From DAISIK01 sp036822055 (GTDB taxonomy: Bacteria > Verrucomicrobiota > Verrucomicrobiia > Opitutales > Puniceicoccaceae), in the NCBI GenBank assembly GCA_036822055.1, contig DAISIK010000038.1, forward strand, positions 1-26,432: 26,432 nt of DNA, read 5' to 3'. Shown piece by piece: positions 14,474-22,630 of the stretch. Position 1 is the first letter of the stretch. The number at the start of each line of letters is the position of its first letter. A program made the position numbers and the translations under genes. The notes under the pieces are model-generated. The model made no database searches and was not told the DNA's origin. It saw nothing but the letters and a program-made list of their open reading frames with translations.

Positions 14474-15652
14474 TTAAGGCGTCTCCAGCCAGGCCCTGAT
14501 TACTGCCACCACTTCCTCAATCTCACTTCGCCTTAATTCAGGAAAGATGGGAAGACTGACCACCTCCCCGGCTAGAGCACTGGAGACCGGGCACGGATCT
14601 GGCTGGTGGGCTTGAAAACACTCCTGCTCGCCAAGGGTCCGCGGATAATAAACTTCGCAACCGATCTCCCGCTCCCTCAGGAAATGCAATAGACTGTCAC
14701 GCTCCCCGTTTGCGATCCTCACCGTAAACTGATTCCAGGTGTGGAGATGGTGGGAATAGGCCACGGGAAGAACAATCTTCGAGTCTGCCCCGATTCTCTT
14801 TGTATCCATCGGACAACTACAATCCTTTTCATCAGCGATTGAGACCCCCGGTAGCCTCCCCAGGAGTTCGTGGTAGGCTGCCGCGTTCTCCGAGCGACTT
14901 TTCAGGTAATCGCTCACTTGCGGTAACTTTTCCCTCAGCATCGCCGCCTGAAGAGGATCGCCACGGAAATTACCACCGACTTCTCTGTGGTAATATTTGG
15001 GCTCCATCCCATGCTGACGGATTCTTCTCAATCGCTGGTAGAGCCCCTCATCCGTAGTCGTCACCAGGCCGCTGTCTCCAAACCCACCCAGGTTCTTTGT
15101 CGGAAAAAAGCTGAAGGTTCCAATCGTCCCGAGCCCGCCGCTCATCTCCCCCCGGTGCCGGGCACCGAAGGACTGGGCGCAATCTTCAACCACCGCGATT
15201 CCTCGATCCCCGCAAATTGCCCGGATCGCCGTCATGTTCGCAGTCTGCCCAAAAAGATGGACCGGAATGACGGCTCGGGTGCGCGGGCTGATCCGATCGA
15301 GCAGGCTGTCACAATCCAGGTTAAAACAGACCGGGCAAACATCCGCGAAGACCGGGCGTGCTCCCAGGCGATGAACGCACCCAGCCGTGGCGAAAAAGGT
15401 AAAGGCCGGCAGGATCACCTCGTCCCCAGGTCCGATATCAAGAGCCATCATCGCCATCACCAAAGCATCGCTCCCCGAGGAAACGTAAAGGCAGTGGGAA
15501 ATCCCCAACCACTCCCCCACCTCCCGTTCAAAGGCTTCAACCTCCGGTCCCAGGATGTAGCGCCCCGATCGGATAACCTCGGTGGCCCGCCTGACCAAAG
15601 AGCTTTCCAGGGTGCTGTTTTGCCGGGTTATGTCGAACAAGGGAACACTCAT
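14474..15652 (-). CDS. DegT/DnrJ/EryC1/StrS family PLP-dependent aminotransferase
   Basis: The product has 392 residues. It is a fold-type I aminotransferase of the nucleotide-sugar group: GPEVEAFEREVGEWLG, CLYVSSGSDALVMAM, DEVILPAFTFFATAG, IPVHLFGQTANM, VVEDCAQSFGA (Asp157 contacting the PLP pyridine nitrogen) and FSFFPTKNLGGFGDSG, with Lys186 forming the Schiff base. Such enzymes place an amino group on a keto-sugar nucleotide for surface polysaccharides. No other sugar-pathway gene is adjacent, so the sugar cannot be named. An insert around residues 280-300 (DEKDCSCPMDTKRIG) is longer than usual. The ATG overlaps the stop of a possible 74-residue upstream frame (ATGA, 15649-15652). Confidence 0.92.
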   Translation of the reverse strand: MSVPLFDITRQNSTLESSLVRRATEVIRSGRYILGPEVEAFEREVGEWLGISHCLYVSSGSDALVMAMMALDIGPGDEVILPAFTFFATAGCVHRLGARPVFADVCPVCFNLDCDSLLDRISPRTRAVIPVHLFGQTANMTAIRAICGDRGIAVVEDCAQSFGARHRGEMSGGLGTIGTFSFFPTKNLGGFGDSGLVTTTDEGLYQRLRRIRQHGMEPKYYHREVGGNFRGDPLQAAMLREKLPQVSDYLKSRSENAAAYHELLGRLPGVSIADEKDCSCPMDTKRIGADSKIVLPVAYSHHLHTWNQFTVRIANGERDSLLHFLREREIGCEVYYPRTLGEQECFQAHQPDPCPVSSALAGEVVSLPIFPELRRSEIEEVVAVIRAWLETP

Positions 15653-15873
15653 ACTTCAAAAAAAGAAATCCTCCCTCGTTCGGCCCGAGGGATTAAAGCC
15701 CCGAGTCCGGGCTCCGCTGCTCTCTGGGTCATCCCTCCCGAGCAAAAGTAGGCGGTTCCCCCTTGGCCAGCAGCTACCAAGCGCACGATCCCTGAATCCA
15801 GCAGCCTCCAACTCCTGCCCCGAGGCAATCTCCGAATGCCACCGGTGCCGACTTCAATCATCAAAGTCCTCAA
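15649..15873 (-). CDS. Possible 74-residue protein linking the ABC-F and aminotransferase genes
   Basis: A TTG start (15873-15871) overlaps the TGA of the ABC-F gene as TTGA, and its own TGA overlaps the aminotransferase ATG as ATGA, so the frame exactly bridges the two genes. An internal ATG at 15861 is an alternative start. The sequence (MIEVGTGGIRRLPRG, SWRLLDSGIVRLVAAGQGGTAYFCSGG) is Gly/Arg-rich and matches no family I know. The bridging by 4-base overlaps argues for a coupled small gene. The composition and rare start argue for a chance frame in a 217-base gap. Confidence 0.35.
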   Translation of the reverse strand: MRTLMIEVGTGGIRRLPRGRSWRLLDSGIVRLVAAGQGGTAYFCSGGMTQRAAEPGLGALIPRAERGRISFFEV

Positions 15874-17498
15874 TTCCCAACCTTTTCCGCTGCCTCCGCC
15901 TCAATCCGGGCGATGTACTCACTCACGTTGCAAGTGAGTAGCCGACTTCCGTCCGGACGGACCTCCAAAACCTTGTTCACCACCGGATCGAGAAAGTCGC
16001 GATCGTGGCTCACCAGGATAACCGTTCCCTCAAACTCTCGAATGGCATCCTGGAGCACCTCTTTGCTTCGGATGTCGAGGTGATTGGTCGGTTCGTCGAG
16101 AATCACACAGTTGGCAGGGCGCATTAACATCTTCGCCAACGCCACCCGATTGCGCTCCCCTCCCGAGAGAACCTGGACCGACTTATTCTGCGCCTCTCCG
16201 CTGAAAAGCAGCGCCCCCAGAGCCCCGCGCGGATTCGCGTTGGGGTTGCCATCAGTTGCCCCCTCCACTTCTTCCCGCACCGTCTTGTTTGGGTCGAGAG
16301 TCTCAGCCTGCTGCTGGGCAAAATACCCAATCACCGTATTGACCCCGACTTCTCGCTGACCCTTTTGAAACGGTTCAATCCCCGCCAGAATCCTCGCCAG
16401 GGTTGATTTTCCAGCTCCATTTACCCCGACCACCGCAATCCGATCCCCCTTGTCGATCCGCAGATTCAACCCCGTAAATACGTGAATATCCCTGTAGGAT
16501 TTATGCAGATCGACCACCTCGACCACCTTCTGGCTGGCAGGGGGCGGGGGTGGGAACCGGAAGTAAATTCGCTTCTCCTCACGCTCGACCTCGATGATGT
16601 CCAGCTTGTCCAACTGCTTGATCCGGCTATTGATCGTACCAGCTTTTTTTTGATTATTGCGAAACCGATTAATGAACTCCTTCTGGCGGTCGATTTCTTT
16701 CTTCTGGGCATCTGCTTTCCGGCGCTGGGTCGCGAGGAGCTCCGCCTTCGCCTTCTCGTAGAAAGAATAGTTTCCGTTAAACACACTCAGGTTTCCAAAC
16801 TTCAACTCATAGGTCTTGTTGGTCACCGCGTTTAAGAAGGCCTTGTCGTGGGAAATAATCATCAGCGCCCCGTTGTACTCCTTGAGGTAACCCTCTAGCC
16901 AGTTTTGGGAAAGGATATCCAGGTGATTGGTCGGCTCGTCCAGCAGCAAAAGCGAAGGGGTCGCCAATAGTAGCTTGGCCAGGGCAATCCGCATCTGCCA
17001 ACCGCCGGAAAACTCCCCCGTGTCCCGGTCCATGTCCTTCATAGAAAATCCCAGACCGATCAGAACGCGCTCGATTCGTGAACGCATTTTTTCCGGTTCA
17101 TGATCCTCCAGCTGCTGCTCCCATTCACCGATCGCATCAATCAGGTCGTAATAGGCCGGGTCTTCGGGATCGAGCTCGTACATCTTTTCAGTTGCCTCGT
17201 CGATCTTCGCCTGAAGCGTCAAGGTATCCGCAAACGCCGTTTCCACTTCGTGGTAAAGCGACTTTCCGCGCACCTCGATACCATCTTGCGGGAGGTATCC
17301 GAGGGTCACGAAACCCGGTTTCTCGATTGAGCCTTCATCCGGGACAATTTCCCCGAGCAGCAACTTGAAAAAGGTCGACTTCCCTGAACCGTTTACCCCC
17401 ACCAAAGCCACGTGGTCCCGTTGGCCAAGCGTCACGTTCAGCCCGTTGAATAAAACTTTTTCCCCGTACGCGAGACGGATCTCTTGCAGCGTAATCAT
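15870..17498 (-). CDS. ABC-F family ATPase (ribosome-associated, Uup/YbiT-like)
   Basis: The product has 542 residues and two nucleotide-binding domains with no membrane segment. Domain 1 has Walker A GVNGSGKS (residues 34-41), signature FSGGWQMRIALAKLLL and Walker B LLLLDEPTNHLD. A charged interdomain linker (FYEKAKAELLATQRRKADAQKKE, RFRNNQKKAGTINSRIKQLDKLD) holds the P-site tRNA interaction motif region. Domain 2 has GVNGAGKS, VLSGGERNRVALAKML and CVILDEPTNHLD. ABC-F proteins bind the ribosomal E site and ease stalled or idle ribosomes; some give antibiotic resistance. This one has general housekeeping features, and resistance is not indicated. It lies 56 bases after the DoxX-like gene in the minus-strand block. 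Confidence 0.93.
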   Translation of the reverse strand: MITLQEIRLAYGEKVLFNGLNVTLGQRDHVALVGVNGSGKSTFFKLLLGEIVPDEGSIEKPGFVTLGYLPQDGIEVRGKSLYHEVETAFADTLTLQAKIDEATEKMYELDPEDPAYYDLIDAIGEWEQQLEDHEPEKMRSRIERVLIGLGFSMKDMDRDTGEFSGGWQMRIALAKLLLATPSLLLLDEPTNHLDILSQNWLEGYLKEYNGALMIISHDKAFLNAVTNKTYELKFGNLSVFNGNYSFYEKAKAELLATQRRKADAQKKEIDRQKEFINRFRNNQKKAGTINSRIKQLDKLDIIEVEREEKRIYFRFPPPPPASQKVVEVVDLHKSYRDIHVFTGLNLRIDKGDRIAVVGVNGAGKSTLARILAGIEPFQKGQREVGVNTVIGYFAQQQAETLDPNKTVREEVEGATDGNPNANPRGALGALLFSGEAQNKSVQVLSGGERNRVALAKMLMRPANCVILDEPTNHLDIRSKEVLQDAIREFEGTVILVSHDRDFLDPVVNKVLEVRPDGSRLLTCNVSEYIARIEAEAAEKVGN

Positions 17499-17554
17499 AA
17501 ACCCTCAGGATGCAGGAACCTGCCCCAGGCTTGCAATCGGGAAGGCAGCGAAAT

Positions 17555-17959
17555 TTATCTTTTCTTCAGTCTGGGCCGCCGCAAGAGGTCTCTCCAATAC
17601 CAATTGAGGGTCATCAGCGCTCCCCCAAGGCCTATCCCCGCCAGGAGGACAAGGCTTGCCATGGTCCCGGAAAAGCCGAGGACCGTGGCATGAAAATAAA
17701 GGGCACCGAGTAGAAGCAGCGTAATCGCAAGAGCAGCCCAACCGACCAATTTGGGGACAAACAACATGACCACCAGGATCAGCTCCAGCCCACCAACGGC
17801 ATACCGCCCAAGGGGCTCCAGCCCCAGCTGACGAAAAAGGGAAACGGATTCCGGAGTTCCGGTCAGCTTGAAGAATAGAGACTGCGCGAGAATGATCGCG
17901 ACCACTACCCTCACCCCGATTCGAAAGAGCCGTTTTTTCAAGATTGAATCCGTCGCCAT
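17555..17959 (-). CDS. DoxX-like small membrane protein
   Basis: The product has 134 residues and four predicted helices: VRVVVAIILAQSLFFKL, YAVGGLELILVVMLFV, WAALAITLLLLGALYFHA and MASLVLLAGIGLGGAL. The phrases FFKLTGTPESVSLFRQLG and GRYAVGGLELILVVMLFVP are typical of the DoxX/MauE superfamily. The tail is basic (RRPRLKKR), as expected for a cytoplasmic end. DoxX proteins are integral membrane proteins linked to respiratory or redox and metal-stress functions; no reaction can be assigned. It follows the adenosyltransferase gene by 25 bases and is probably in the same transcript. Confidence 0.8.
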   Translation of the reverse strand: MATDSILKKRLFRIGVRVVVAIILAQSLFFKLTGTPESVSLFRQLGLEPLGRYAVGGLELILVVMLFVPKLVGWAALAITLLLLGALYFHATVLGFSGTMASLVLLAGIGLGGALMTLNWYWRDLLRRPRLKKR

Positions 17960-17984
17960 TTTCCAAAGCTTGATCGATTTTTAC

Positions 17985-18542
17985 TCAGGGGCGATACTCG
18001 AATGCCTTCCAACGGTCCTCCTCCAGGCCAGCCTCCTCAACTGCCACCCGGCCAAGGGCATAAAAAAGATCCGAGAGACGGTTGACGTAGAGAAGGATTC
18101 CTTCCTCCACCGGAGCTTCTCGATGCAGGGAAACAATCTCTCGCTCGGCCCGGCGCAGAATAGTCCTCACCACGTGGCAAAGGGCCTCCACCTTCGACTG
18201 TCCGGGCACCAGAAAGCTCGCCGTCCCCGCAGCACAGCGGTCCATCAAAGCATCGATCCACGCCTCGACTGAACCCGGCTCGGGCAGAGCAACCTTCGGG
18301 CGACGCTTCGCCTCCGGGGCAGTCGCCAGATGGGCCATCAGATTCATCAAATTGGTTTGAACTTCGTGGAGAGGTTCCTGCCAGGCGTGCTCATAAGAGA
18401 TTTCGCTCCGCAGCAAACCGATCATCGAAGTTGCCTCATCCACCGTACCGTAAGCCGCCACTCGCGGGTCGTCCTTCGATACCCGCTCACCGCTGTAGAG
18501 CTGGGTTGTTCCTCCATCCCCTTTTCTTGTGTAAATTTTCAT
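17985..18542 (-). CDS. Cob(I)alamin adenosyltransferase, PduO type
   Basis: The product has 185 residues. It carries the N-terminal ATP-binding loop TRKGDGGTT, then VSKDDPRVAAYGTVDEATSMIGLLRS, the cobalamin-facing block FLVPGQSKVEALCHVVRTILRRAERE and the closing YVNRLSDLFYALGR. This trimeric enzyme transfers the adenosyl group of ATP to Co(I) to make adenosylcobalamin. The gene lies 51 bases downstream of an ABC importer operon. Together they suggest uptake of a corrinoid followed by its activation, which is an inference from context. No cobalamin-riboswitch box was found in the block. The family assignment is firm; the local symbol varies (pduO, cobO, mmaB), so it is left blank. Confidence 0.92.
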   Translation of the reverse strand: MKIYTRKGDGGTTQLYSGERVSKDDPRVAAYGTVDEATSMIGLLRSEISYEHAWQEPLHEVQTNLMNLMAHLATAPEAKRRPKVALPEPGSVEAWIDALMDRCAAGTASFLVPGQSKVEALCHVVRTILRRAEREIVSLHREAPVEEGILLYVNRLSDLFYALGRVAVEEAGLEEDRWKAFEYRP

Positions 18543-18593
18543 CCTTCATCCCCTTTGGTTCACCACTCCACTCTGTCGCCCTCCACCTCAGTT

Positions 18594-19637
18594 TCAATCC
18601 TCCACCACCGCGCCGTGATCCTCCACCACCGCGCCTCGCCCGAGCCGCCTCAGAAGGTCCGCCAGCCTCTCAAAAACTTCGGGCTCTCGATCTTCCACCT
18701 CGATTCTCCACTGCCAATCGCCCGGACCGCCATCAACAACGATCCTCAGACCACCGACCAAAGCTTCGCCCGTCTCCTCCGAACTCAGCCAGCCGTATTT
18801 ACGGATCGCCTCTCGGGTCCACCGGATACCCACAGGGTCTCCCTTCAGGGCCAACCGACTCCCGGGTTTTCCCTCGAGTTGAAAGCGCCCCTCCCTCAGA
18901 TCAAAAACCACTCCGTCATCGTTGAAGGCTTCGCCAATCAGTCCATTGAGGGCCAATTCCTCCGGAAGCCCCTGGATCAACCGTCCGTCGGGCAGCACCA
19001 ACAAAAGTTCATCCGCAAATCGGACCGCTAGCTCCAAATCATGCGTGCTGAAGACCAACAACCGATCCTCCTTAAGGAAACACTCCCTCAATCGCTCCAT
19101 CAGAGAAACCCGATGGGAAAGGTCGAGAAAAGCAGTTGGCTCGTCCAGCAGGAGTACCGGTGTGGATTGAGCCAGGGCCCTTGCCAGCAGCACCCGCTGC
19201 CGCTCTCCGTCGCTCAAGGTTCCCACTTTGCGCGCCACCATTTCCTCCAAACCAGCCAGACGAACTGCCTGTCCAACCGCCTCAAGGTCCGTAGGCGCAA
19301 GATCCCCGGTCCATCCGGTATGGGGGTAGCGCCCCATCGCCACGGTGTCGTAAACGTTCGCAAAACCCTGGGGAAGTCCATTCGGCGCGCCCATCGCGAT
19401 TCGCTTGGCCCTCTCTTTCCGGGTCCAATCTTCCAGCCGACGTCCGTCCAAAAACACACCTCCCTTCAGGGGCGGAAGCAGGCCCCCGAGCGTTTTTAAC
19501 AGCGTGCTTTTTCCCGCTCCATTCATCCCGGCCAGAGCCCTTACCTTTCCCGCCTCCAGACCGAGGTTAAGGCCACTCAAGACTGGCTTGTCTTCCCCTA
19601 AGTAGCCAATCGAAAGATCCTGACAGACCAGCTTCAC
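18594..19637 (-). CDS. ABC transporter ATPase, FecE/BtuD family, with C-terminal extension
   Basis: The product has 347 residues from GTG 19637, which overlaps the permease stop as GTGA; a longer start inside the permease gene is less likely. The domain has Walker A GMNGAGKST, the Q-loop region MGAPNGLPQGFANVYDTVAMGRYPHTGW, signature LSDGERQRVLLARALAQ, Walker B PVLLLDEPTAFLD and switch FSTHDLELAV. It powers the iron-siderophore/cobalamin-type permease encoded just upstream. About 90 residues follow the normal end (GVVFDLREGRFQLEGKPGSRLALKGDP and beyond), as in some Bacteroidota/Verrucomicrobiota relatives; the role is unknown. The last codons are a 21-bp tandem duplication giving two copies of GAVVED. 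Confidence 0.9.
   Translation of the reverse strand: MKLVCQDLSIGYLGEDKPVLSGLNLGLEAGKVRALAGMNGAGKSTLLKTLGGLLPPLKGGVFLDGRRLEDWTRKERAKRIAMGAPNGLPQGFANVYDTVAMGRYPHTGWTGDLAPTDLEAVGQAVRLAGLEEMVARKVGTLSDGERQRVLLARALAQSTPVLLLDEPTAFLDLSHRVSLMERLRECFLKEDRLLVFSTHDLELAVRFADELLLVLPDGRLIQGLPEELALNGLIGEAFNDDGVVFDLREGRFQLEGKPGSRLALKGDPVGIRWTREAIRKYGWLSSEETGEALVGGLRIVVDGGPGDWQWRIEVEDREPEVFERLADLLRRLGRGAVVEDHGAVVED
18598..18635. repeat. 21-bp tandem duplication at the 3' end of the ABC ATPase gene
   Basis: The 17-mer TCCTCCACCACCGCGCC occurs at 18598-18614 and 18619-18635, separated by GTGA, a period of 21 bases. It lies in frame and duplicates the C-terminal GAVVED of the ATPase just before its stop codon. 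It looks like a recent slippage duplication with no frame effect. Confidence 0.85.
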
Positions 19638-20692
19638 TCTCGCAGCCCTCCCTCCCGCAAGAGGAACCACACAATCACCGGTGCCCCGATCAGGGCGGTC
19701 ACCGCATTGAGAGGCAGGACCCGCTCACTTCCCGGTAGCACCGCGATGGCTGCGGCGAGAAGCGCCACCAACGCACCGGCAAAAGCAGTCGCTGGATACA
19801 GAATTCGCAGGTCATTGGTCTGAAAAAGAGCCCGACACAAATGAGGTACTGCCACGCCGATAAACCCGATCGGCCCGCAAAAAGCAGTCACCGTGCCCGC
19901 TAGCAGGGCCGCAATGATTAGGTTCCAGTACTTCCACCGGTTCACCGATACGCCTACACTCCGTGCAAACGCTTCTCCACCCTGGATTGCGTTGAGTGCA
20001 TTGACTCCAATCCCGCCTCCGATAATCGCCAGGCCGATCGGTATCCAGAGCCCCCCCAGCCGTTCCCAACCAGTGCTCTCAAAGGAGCCATAACTCCAAA
20101 TGAAGAAGGCCTGCAAGCGTTCCGGGATGGCGTAGAACATGAGAACCCCGAGAATCGAGGAAACCAGGTAGCTAATCATCAAACCCGCAATCAGCAATTG
20201 AGTCAGCGAGAGCCGCACCGACAAGAGGAGGACCATCCCCAGCGAGGCCCCCGCCCCCATGCTCGCCGCCACCACCAGGACCAGGCTCGAGCTTCCACCC
20301 CCTGCTCCTCCCACCAGAAAACCTGCCCCCGCCACCCCGGTTACCAGCACCACCAGGCCCACTCCCAAACTTGCCCCGGCGCTCAATCCGAGCACGAAAG
20401 GATCCGCCAACGGGTTGCGAAAGATCGTTTGCAGCAGCAAACCACTCACCGCCAGGGCCGCCCCTGCCGCCGAGGCCGTCAAGGCCCGAGGCAACCGAAT
20501 CTCTCGAATCATCAAAGCCTCGAAGGATAGGGCTGCTTCCTCCTTGAACAACCCTTCCCAAACATCAGCTCCCCGAATCGGTGTATTTCCTACCCAAATA
20601 CTGGCCCCCAGCCCGGCTATCCAAAGGAAAAAGAGAAGCAAAATTCCCGGAGCTTTCCCAGTCGAAGGCCTTGTAGGAATCATAGAGCCCAT
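19634..20692 (-). CDS. FecCD/BtuC-family ABC transporter permease
   Basis: The product has 352 residues, with the multi-helix hydrophobic profile of type II importers. Family blocks are MIREIRLPRALTASAAGAALAVSGLLLQTIFRNPLADPFVLGLSAGASLG, LLIAGLMISYLVSSI, FFIWSYGSFESTGW, ARSVGVSV, FCGPIGFIGVAVPHLCRALF and PLNAVTALIGAPVIVWFLL. It moves siderophores, heme or vitamin B12 across the inner membrane with the binding protein and ATPase on either side. The ATG at 20692 overlaps the last base of the binding-protein TGA (TGATG). A TTG one codon earlier and an ATG four codons later (codon 4) are alternatives. Confidence 0.93.
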   Translation of the reverse strand: MGSMIPTRPSTGKAPGILLLFFLWIAGLGASIWVGNTPIRGADVWEGLFKEEAALSFEALMIREIRLPRALTASAAGAALAVSGLLLQTIFRNPLADPFVLGLSAGASLGVGLVVLVTGVAGAGFLVGGAGGGSSSLVLVVAASMGAGASLGMVLLLSVRLSLTQLLIAGLMISYLVSSILGVLMFYAIPERLQAFFIWSYGSFESTGWERLGGLWIPIGLAIIGGGIGVNALNAIQGGEAFARSVGVSVNRWKYWNLIIAALLAGTVTAFCGPIGFIGVAVPHLCRALFQTNDLRILYPATAFAGALVALLAAAIAVLPGSERVLPLNAVTALIGAPVIVWFLLREGGLRE

Positions 20693-21813
20693 CAATCGAG
20701 CAATCGATAATAAATCCGTTCGGCTTCGGGAATCAGCTCGGGATGAAAGATCGAAATCAAATCAGCCAACACCTCGTCCGGGCGGACCACTCCACGTTCA
20801 TAGATCGGGTTGCCCCGATTTCGATCGGTCCACCCGGCATCATCGTTGTACAGCCTTCCCCTCGAAACCGCACCAACCAAACGGAGGCGACGGTCCCCAC
20901 CGAGCAGCCCCGCCAAAGATTGAACGTCTCCCAAGTTGATCCAAAAATCCACCTCCCATGCTTTCCTGAGAACGGTTTCCAGGTCACGGGGAATTGAAGC
21001 CTTCGAAGAGTCCTCCCACAGGTAAATGCCGCCCGCATCCCGGATCAGGGTGGCCAGATAGCTCGCTCCCCCGGCGCAGAACCATACCCCTCCCCAGGGA
21101 GCCCCGGTAAGGACCGTGGGACGATCCTCTCCCAACTCCAGAACCTTCAACCGCAGCGATTCGTAGCGTTGCTCCACTTCACTAAAGGCGGCCTCCGCCG
21201 CCTCAAGCTCTCCGTGCAGGAGGCCAAACACCTTGATCCACTCGGCTCGCCCGAGAGGATGCGCCTCAAGGTAGGCCGACGTGTAGAGCAGGGGAACCCC
21301 CAGCCTCCGAAGCTGATCCAGACCCCCTTGGCTACCGCCCTCAAAAACGCTTGTCACCACTATTTGGGGACGCAAACCAAGGATCCCTTCAACATCCAGC
21401 ACTCCACCCTGCCCCACTCCGACGATCGCTTTCTTTTCGATTCTCGACCGCAGCCTCGGAGAACTTACCCGCTCCGGGGCGTCCACCCCGACCACCATCT
21501 CAGCCAGACCGAGCAGCTCGATCGCCCCCAAATAGGTTGTCGAGAGATAAACCGCACGGTCGATCGGCACCTTCAGCACCTCTACTCCTTCTTCGATCGG
21601 AACTTCTCCGGGATAGAGCTTGGGAACAATCAGCCATTCGACCTTTGCATCGCTTTCCAAATCTGGGCTGGCCCTCACCTTCAAACGAAAAAACTCCGCC
21701 TCACGTTCAATCGAGAAATGCTCGGCATAGCGAACCGAGGCGCCCGAGAGAGATCCCGGCCCGATAAAGAACGAGCCGAATCCAATCATACCCAACCGCA
21801 TCAAGAAGCTCAT
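20692..21813 (-). CDS. ABC transporter periplasmic substrate-binding protein (FecB/BtuF type)
   Basis: The product has 373 residues from ATG 21813, picked because MSFLMRLGMIGFGSFFIGPGSLSGA is a signal peptide and the ATG overlaps the upstream stop (ATGA). The mature part has RYAEHFSIEREAEFFRLKV, then YLSTTYLGAIELLGLAEMVVGVD, the typical binding-protein phrase ILGLRPQIVVTSVFE, VPLLYTSAYLEAHPLGRAEWIKVFGLL and a C lobe with DAGGIYLWEDSS and DFWINLGDVQSL. This is the helical-backbone (cluster A) binding protein used for siderophores, heme or B12. The Bacteroidota-type N-terminal strand and the downstream adenosyltransferase favour a corrinoid, but this is inference. No lipobox is obvious. Confidence 0.9.
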   Translation of the reverse strand: MSFLMRLGMIGFGSFFIGPGSLSGASVRYAEHFSIEREAEFFRLKVRASPDLESDAKVEWLIVPKLYPGEVPIEEGVEVLKVPIDRAVYLSTTYLGAIELLGLAEMVVGVDAPERVSSPRLRSRIEKKAIVGVGQGGVLDVEGILGLRPQIVVTSVFEGGSQGGLDQLRRLGVPLLYTSAYLEAHPLGRAEWIKVFGLLHGELEAAEAAFSEVEQRYESLRLKVLELGEDRPTVLTGAPWGGVWFCAGGASYLATLIRDAGGIYLWEDSSKASIPRDLETVLRKAWEVDFWINLGDVQSLAGLLGGDRRLRLVGAVSRGRLYNDDAGWTDRNRGNPIYERGVVRPDEVLADLISIFHPELIPEAERIYYRLLD

Positions 21814-22520
21814 GGGAGATCGCGAGCCACCTGCTCCAATTCGCGCCTTGTGTAAACCAAAGTCCCCCCCTTCACCGATCCTCCCACCGTACAGCCGGGA
21901 GCGACCAAACCAAGTTTTCCCACCAGGGTTCCTGGCTGAAGTACGGCGTTGCAACCAACCTCTGCTCCATCCCCCAAAATTGCTCCAAACTTGCGCAGAC
22001 CGGTCGGCCACTGCCCACCATCATGGGACTTCACCACCACCGGCTTTTGATCGAAACGGAGATTGGACAAAATCGCTCCCGCCCCGAGATGCGCTCCCTC
22101 CCCGAGTATGGAATCCCCCACATAGCTAAAATGTGGCACCTGCGCCCCTCGCAATAACAAGCAATTCTTAAACTCACATGAGTTGCCCAGCACCGCTCCC
22201 CCTTCCACAATCACCCTGCCTCGCAAGTAGGCTCCCGGCCGAATTTCCGTCTCTGGTCCAATGTAGGCCGGACCCTCCAAATATCCATAGGGAGGGAGAC
22301 TGACCGAGCGATGGATAAAAACGCTCCCTTTCACCACGAAGCCAGCCGGTACCGTCTCAATCCCCTCGCCCATCCCGGCCAAATCGACCGCCTCAAGCGC
22401 CTCGGCTATCTTTCCTAACCATTCCCAAGGAAGAGAATTCAAGGAAAAAAAACGGTGAAACGGCCCCGTCGGCCCGGTCTCGAAAAAGTCACCCGCTCGC
22501 ATTCCCAACACCATCTCCAA
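21810..22520 (-). CDS. Left-handed beta-helix (hexapeptide repeat) protein, GlmU C-terminal-like
   Basis: The product has 236 residues. After an N-terminal cap (WEWLGKIAEALEAVD) it shows hexapeptide turns: FVVKGSVFIHRSVSLPPYGYLEGPAYIGPETEIRPGAYLRGRVIVEGGAVLGNSCEFKNCLLLRG. Then come VPHFSYVGDSILGEGAHLGAGAILSNLRFD and GAEVGCNAVLQPGTLVG. It resembles the acyltransferase half of GlmU or the UDP-N-acetylglucosamine pyrophosphorylase-related proteins common in Bacteroidota and Verrucomicrobiota. A nucleotidyltransferase domain is absent, so it cannot make UDP-sugar alone. The acceptor is unknown. Several in-frame ATGs (codons 1, 3, 7) are possible starts. Its stop overlaps the binding-protein start, which is odd for a transport operon and may just reflect dense packing. 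Confidence 0.82.
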   Translation of the reverse strand: MEMVLGMRAGDFFETGPTGPFHRFFSLNSLPWEWLGKIAEALEAVDLAGMGEGIETVPAGFVVKGSVFIHRSVSLPPYGYLEGPAYIGPETEIRPGAYLRGRVIVEGGAVLGNSCEFKNCLLLRGAQVPHFSYVGDSILGEGAHLGAGAILSNLRFDQKPVVVKSHDGGQWPTGLRKFGAILGDGAEVGCNAVLQPGTLVGKLGLVAPGCTVGGSVKGGTLVYTRRELEQVARDLP

Positions 22521-22599
22521 AATTCAGGGCCCCTGACAACCCCCTTTCAGCCTCTCAGCTTTTCAGCATCTTACCATTCCCCAAAGCTCTTCCCAAAAT

Positions 22600-22630
22600 C
22601 TTTCAGCCTTTCAGCCTTTCAGCCTTTCAG
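22600..22630. repeat. Octamer tandem repeat CTTTCAGC (about 3.9 copies)
   Basis: Copies lie at 22600-22607, 22608-22615, 22616-22623 and 22624-22630 (partial). Degenerate copies occur upstream around 22543-22567 (CTTTCAGCCTCTCAGC). The array covers the fabV stop codon (22627-22629) and fills most of the gap before the next gene. On the transcribed strand the unit reads GCTGAAAG. Confidence 0.85.

Noticed and set aside
14987..15751. Long plus-strand open frame (254 residues)
   Set aside because: It is antisense to the well-supported DegT aminotransferase and has a Pro/Arg/His-rich composition with no family resemblance.
18330..19031. Plus-strand open frame (233 residues)
   Set aside because: Antisense to the adenosyltransferase and ABC ATPase genes, whose motifs are unmistakable.
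22521..22626. Cobalamin riboswitch before the importer operon
   Set aside because: No B12-box-like sequence or extended structure; the gap is filled by the octamer repeats and a small palindrome.
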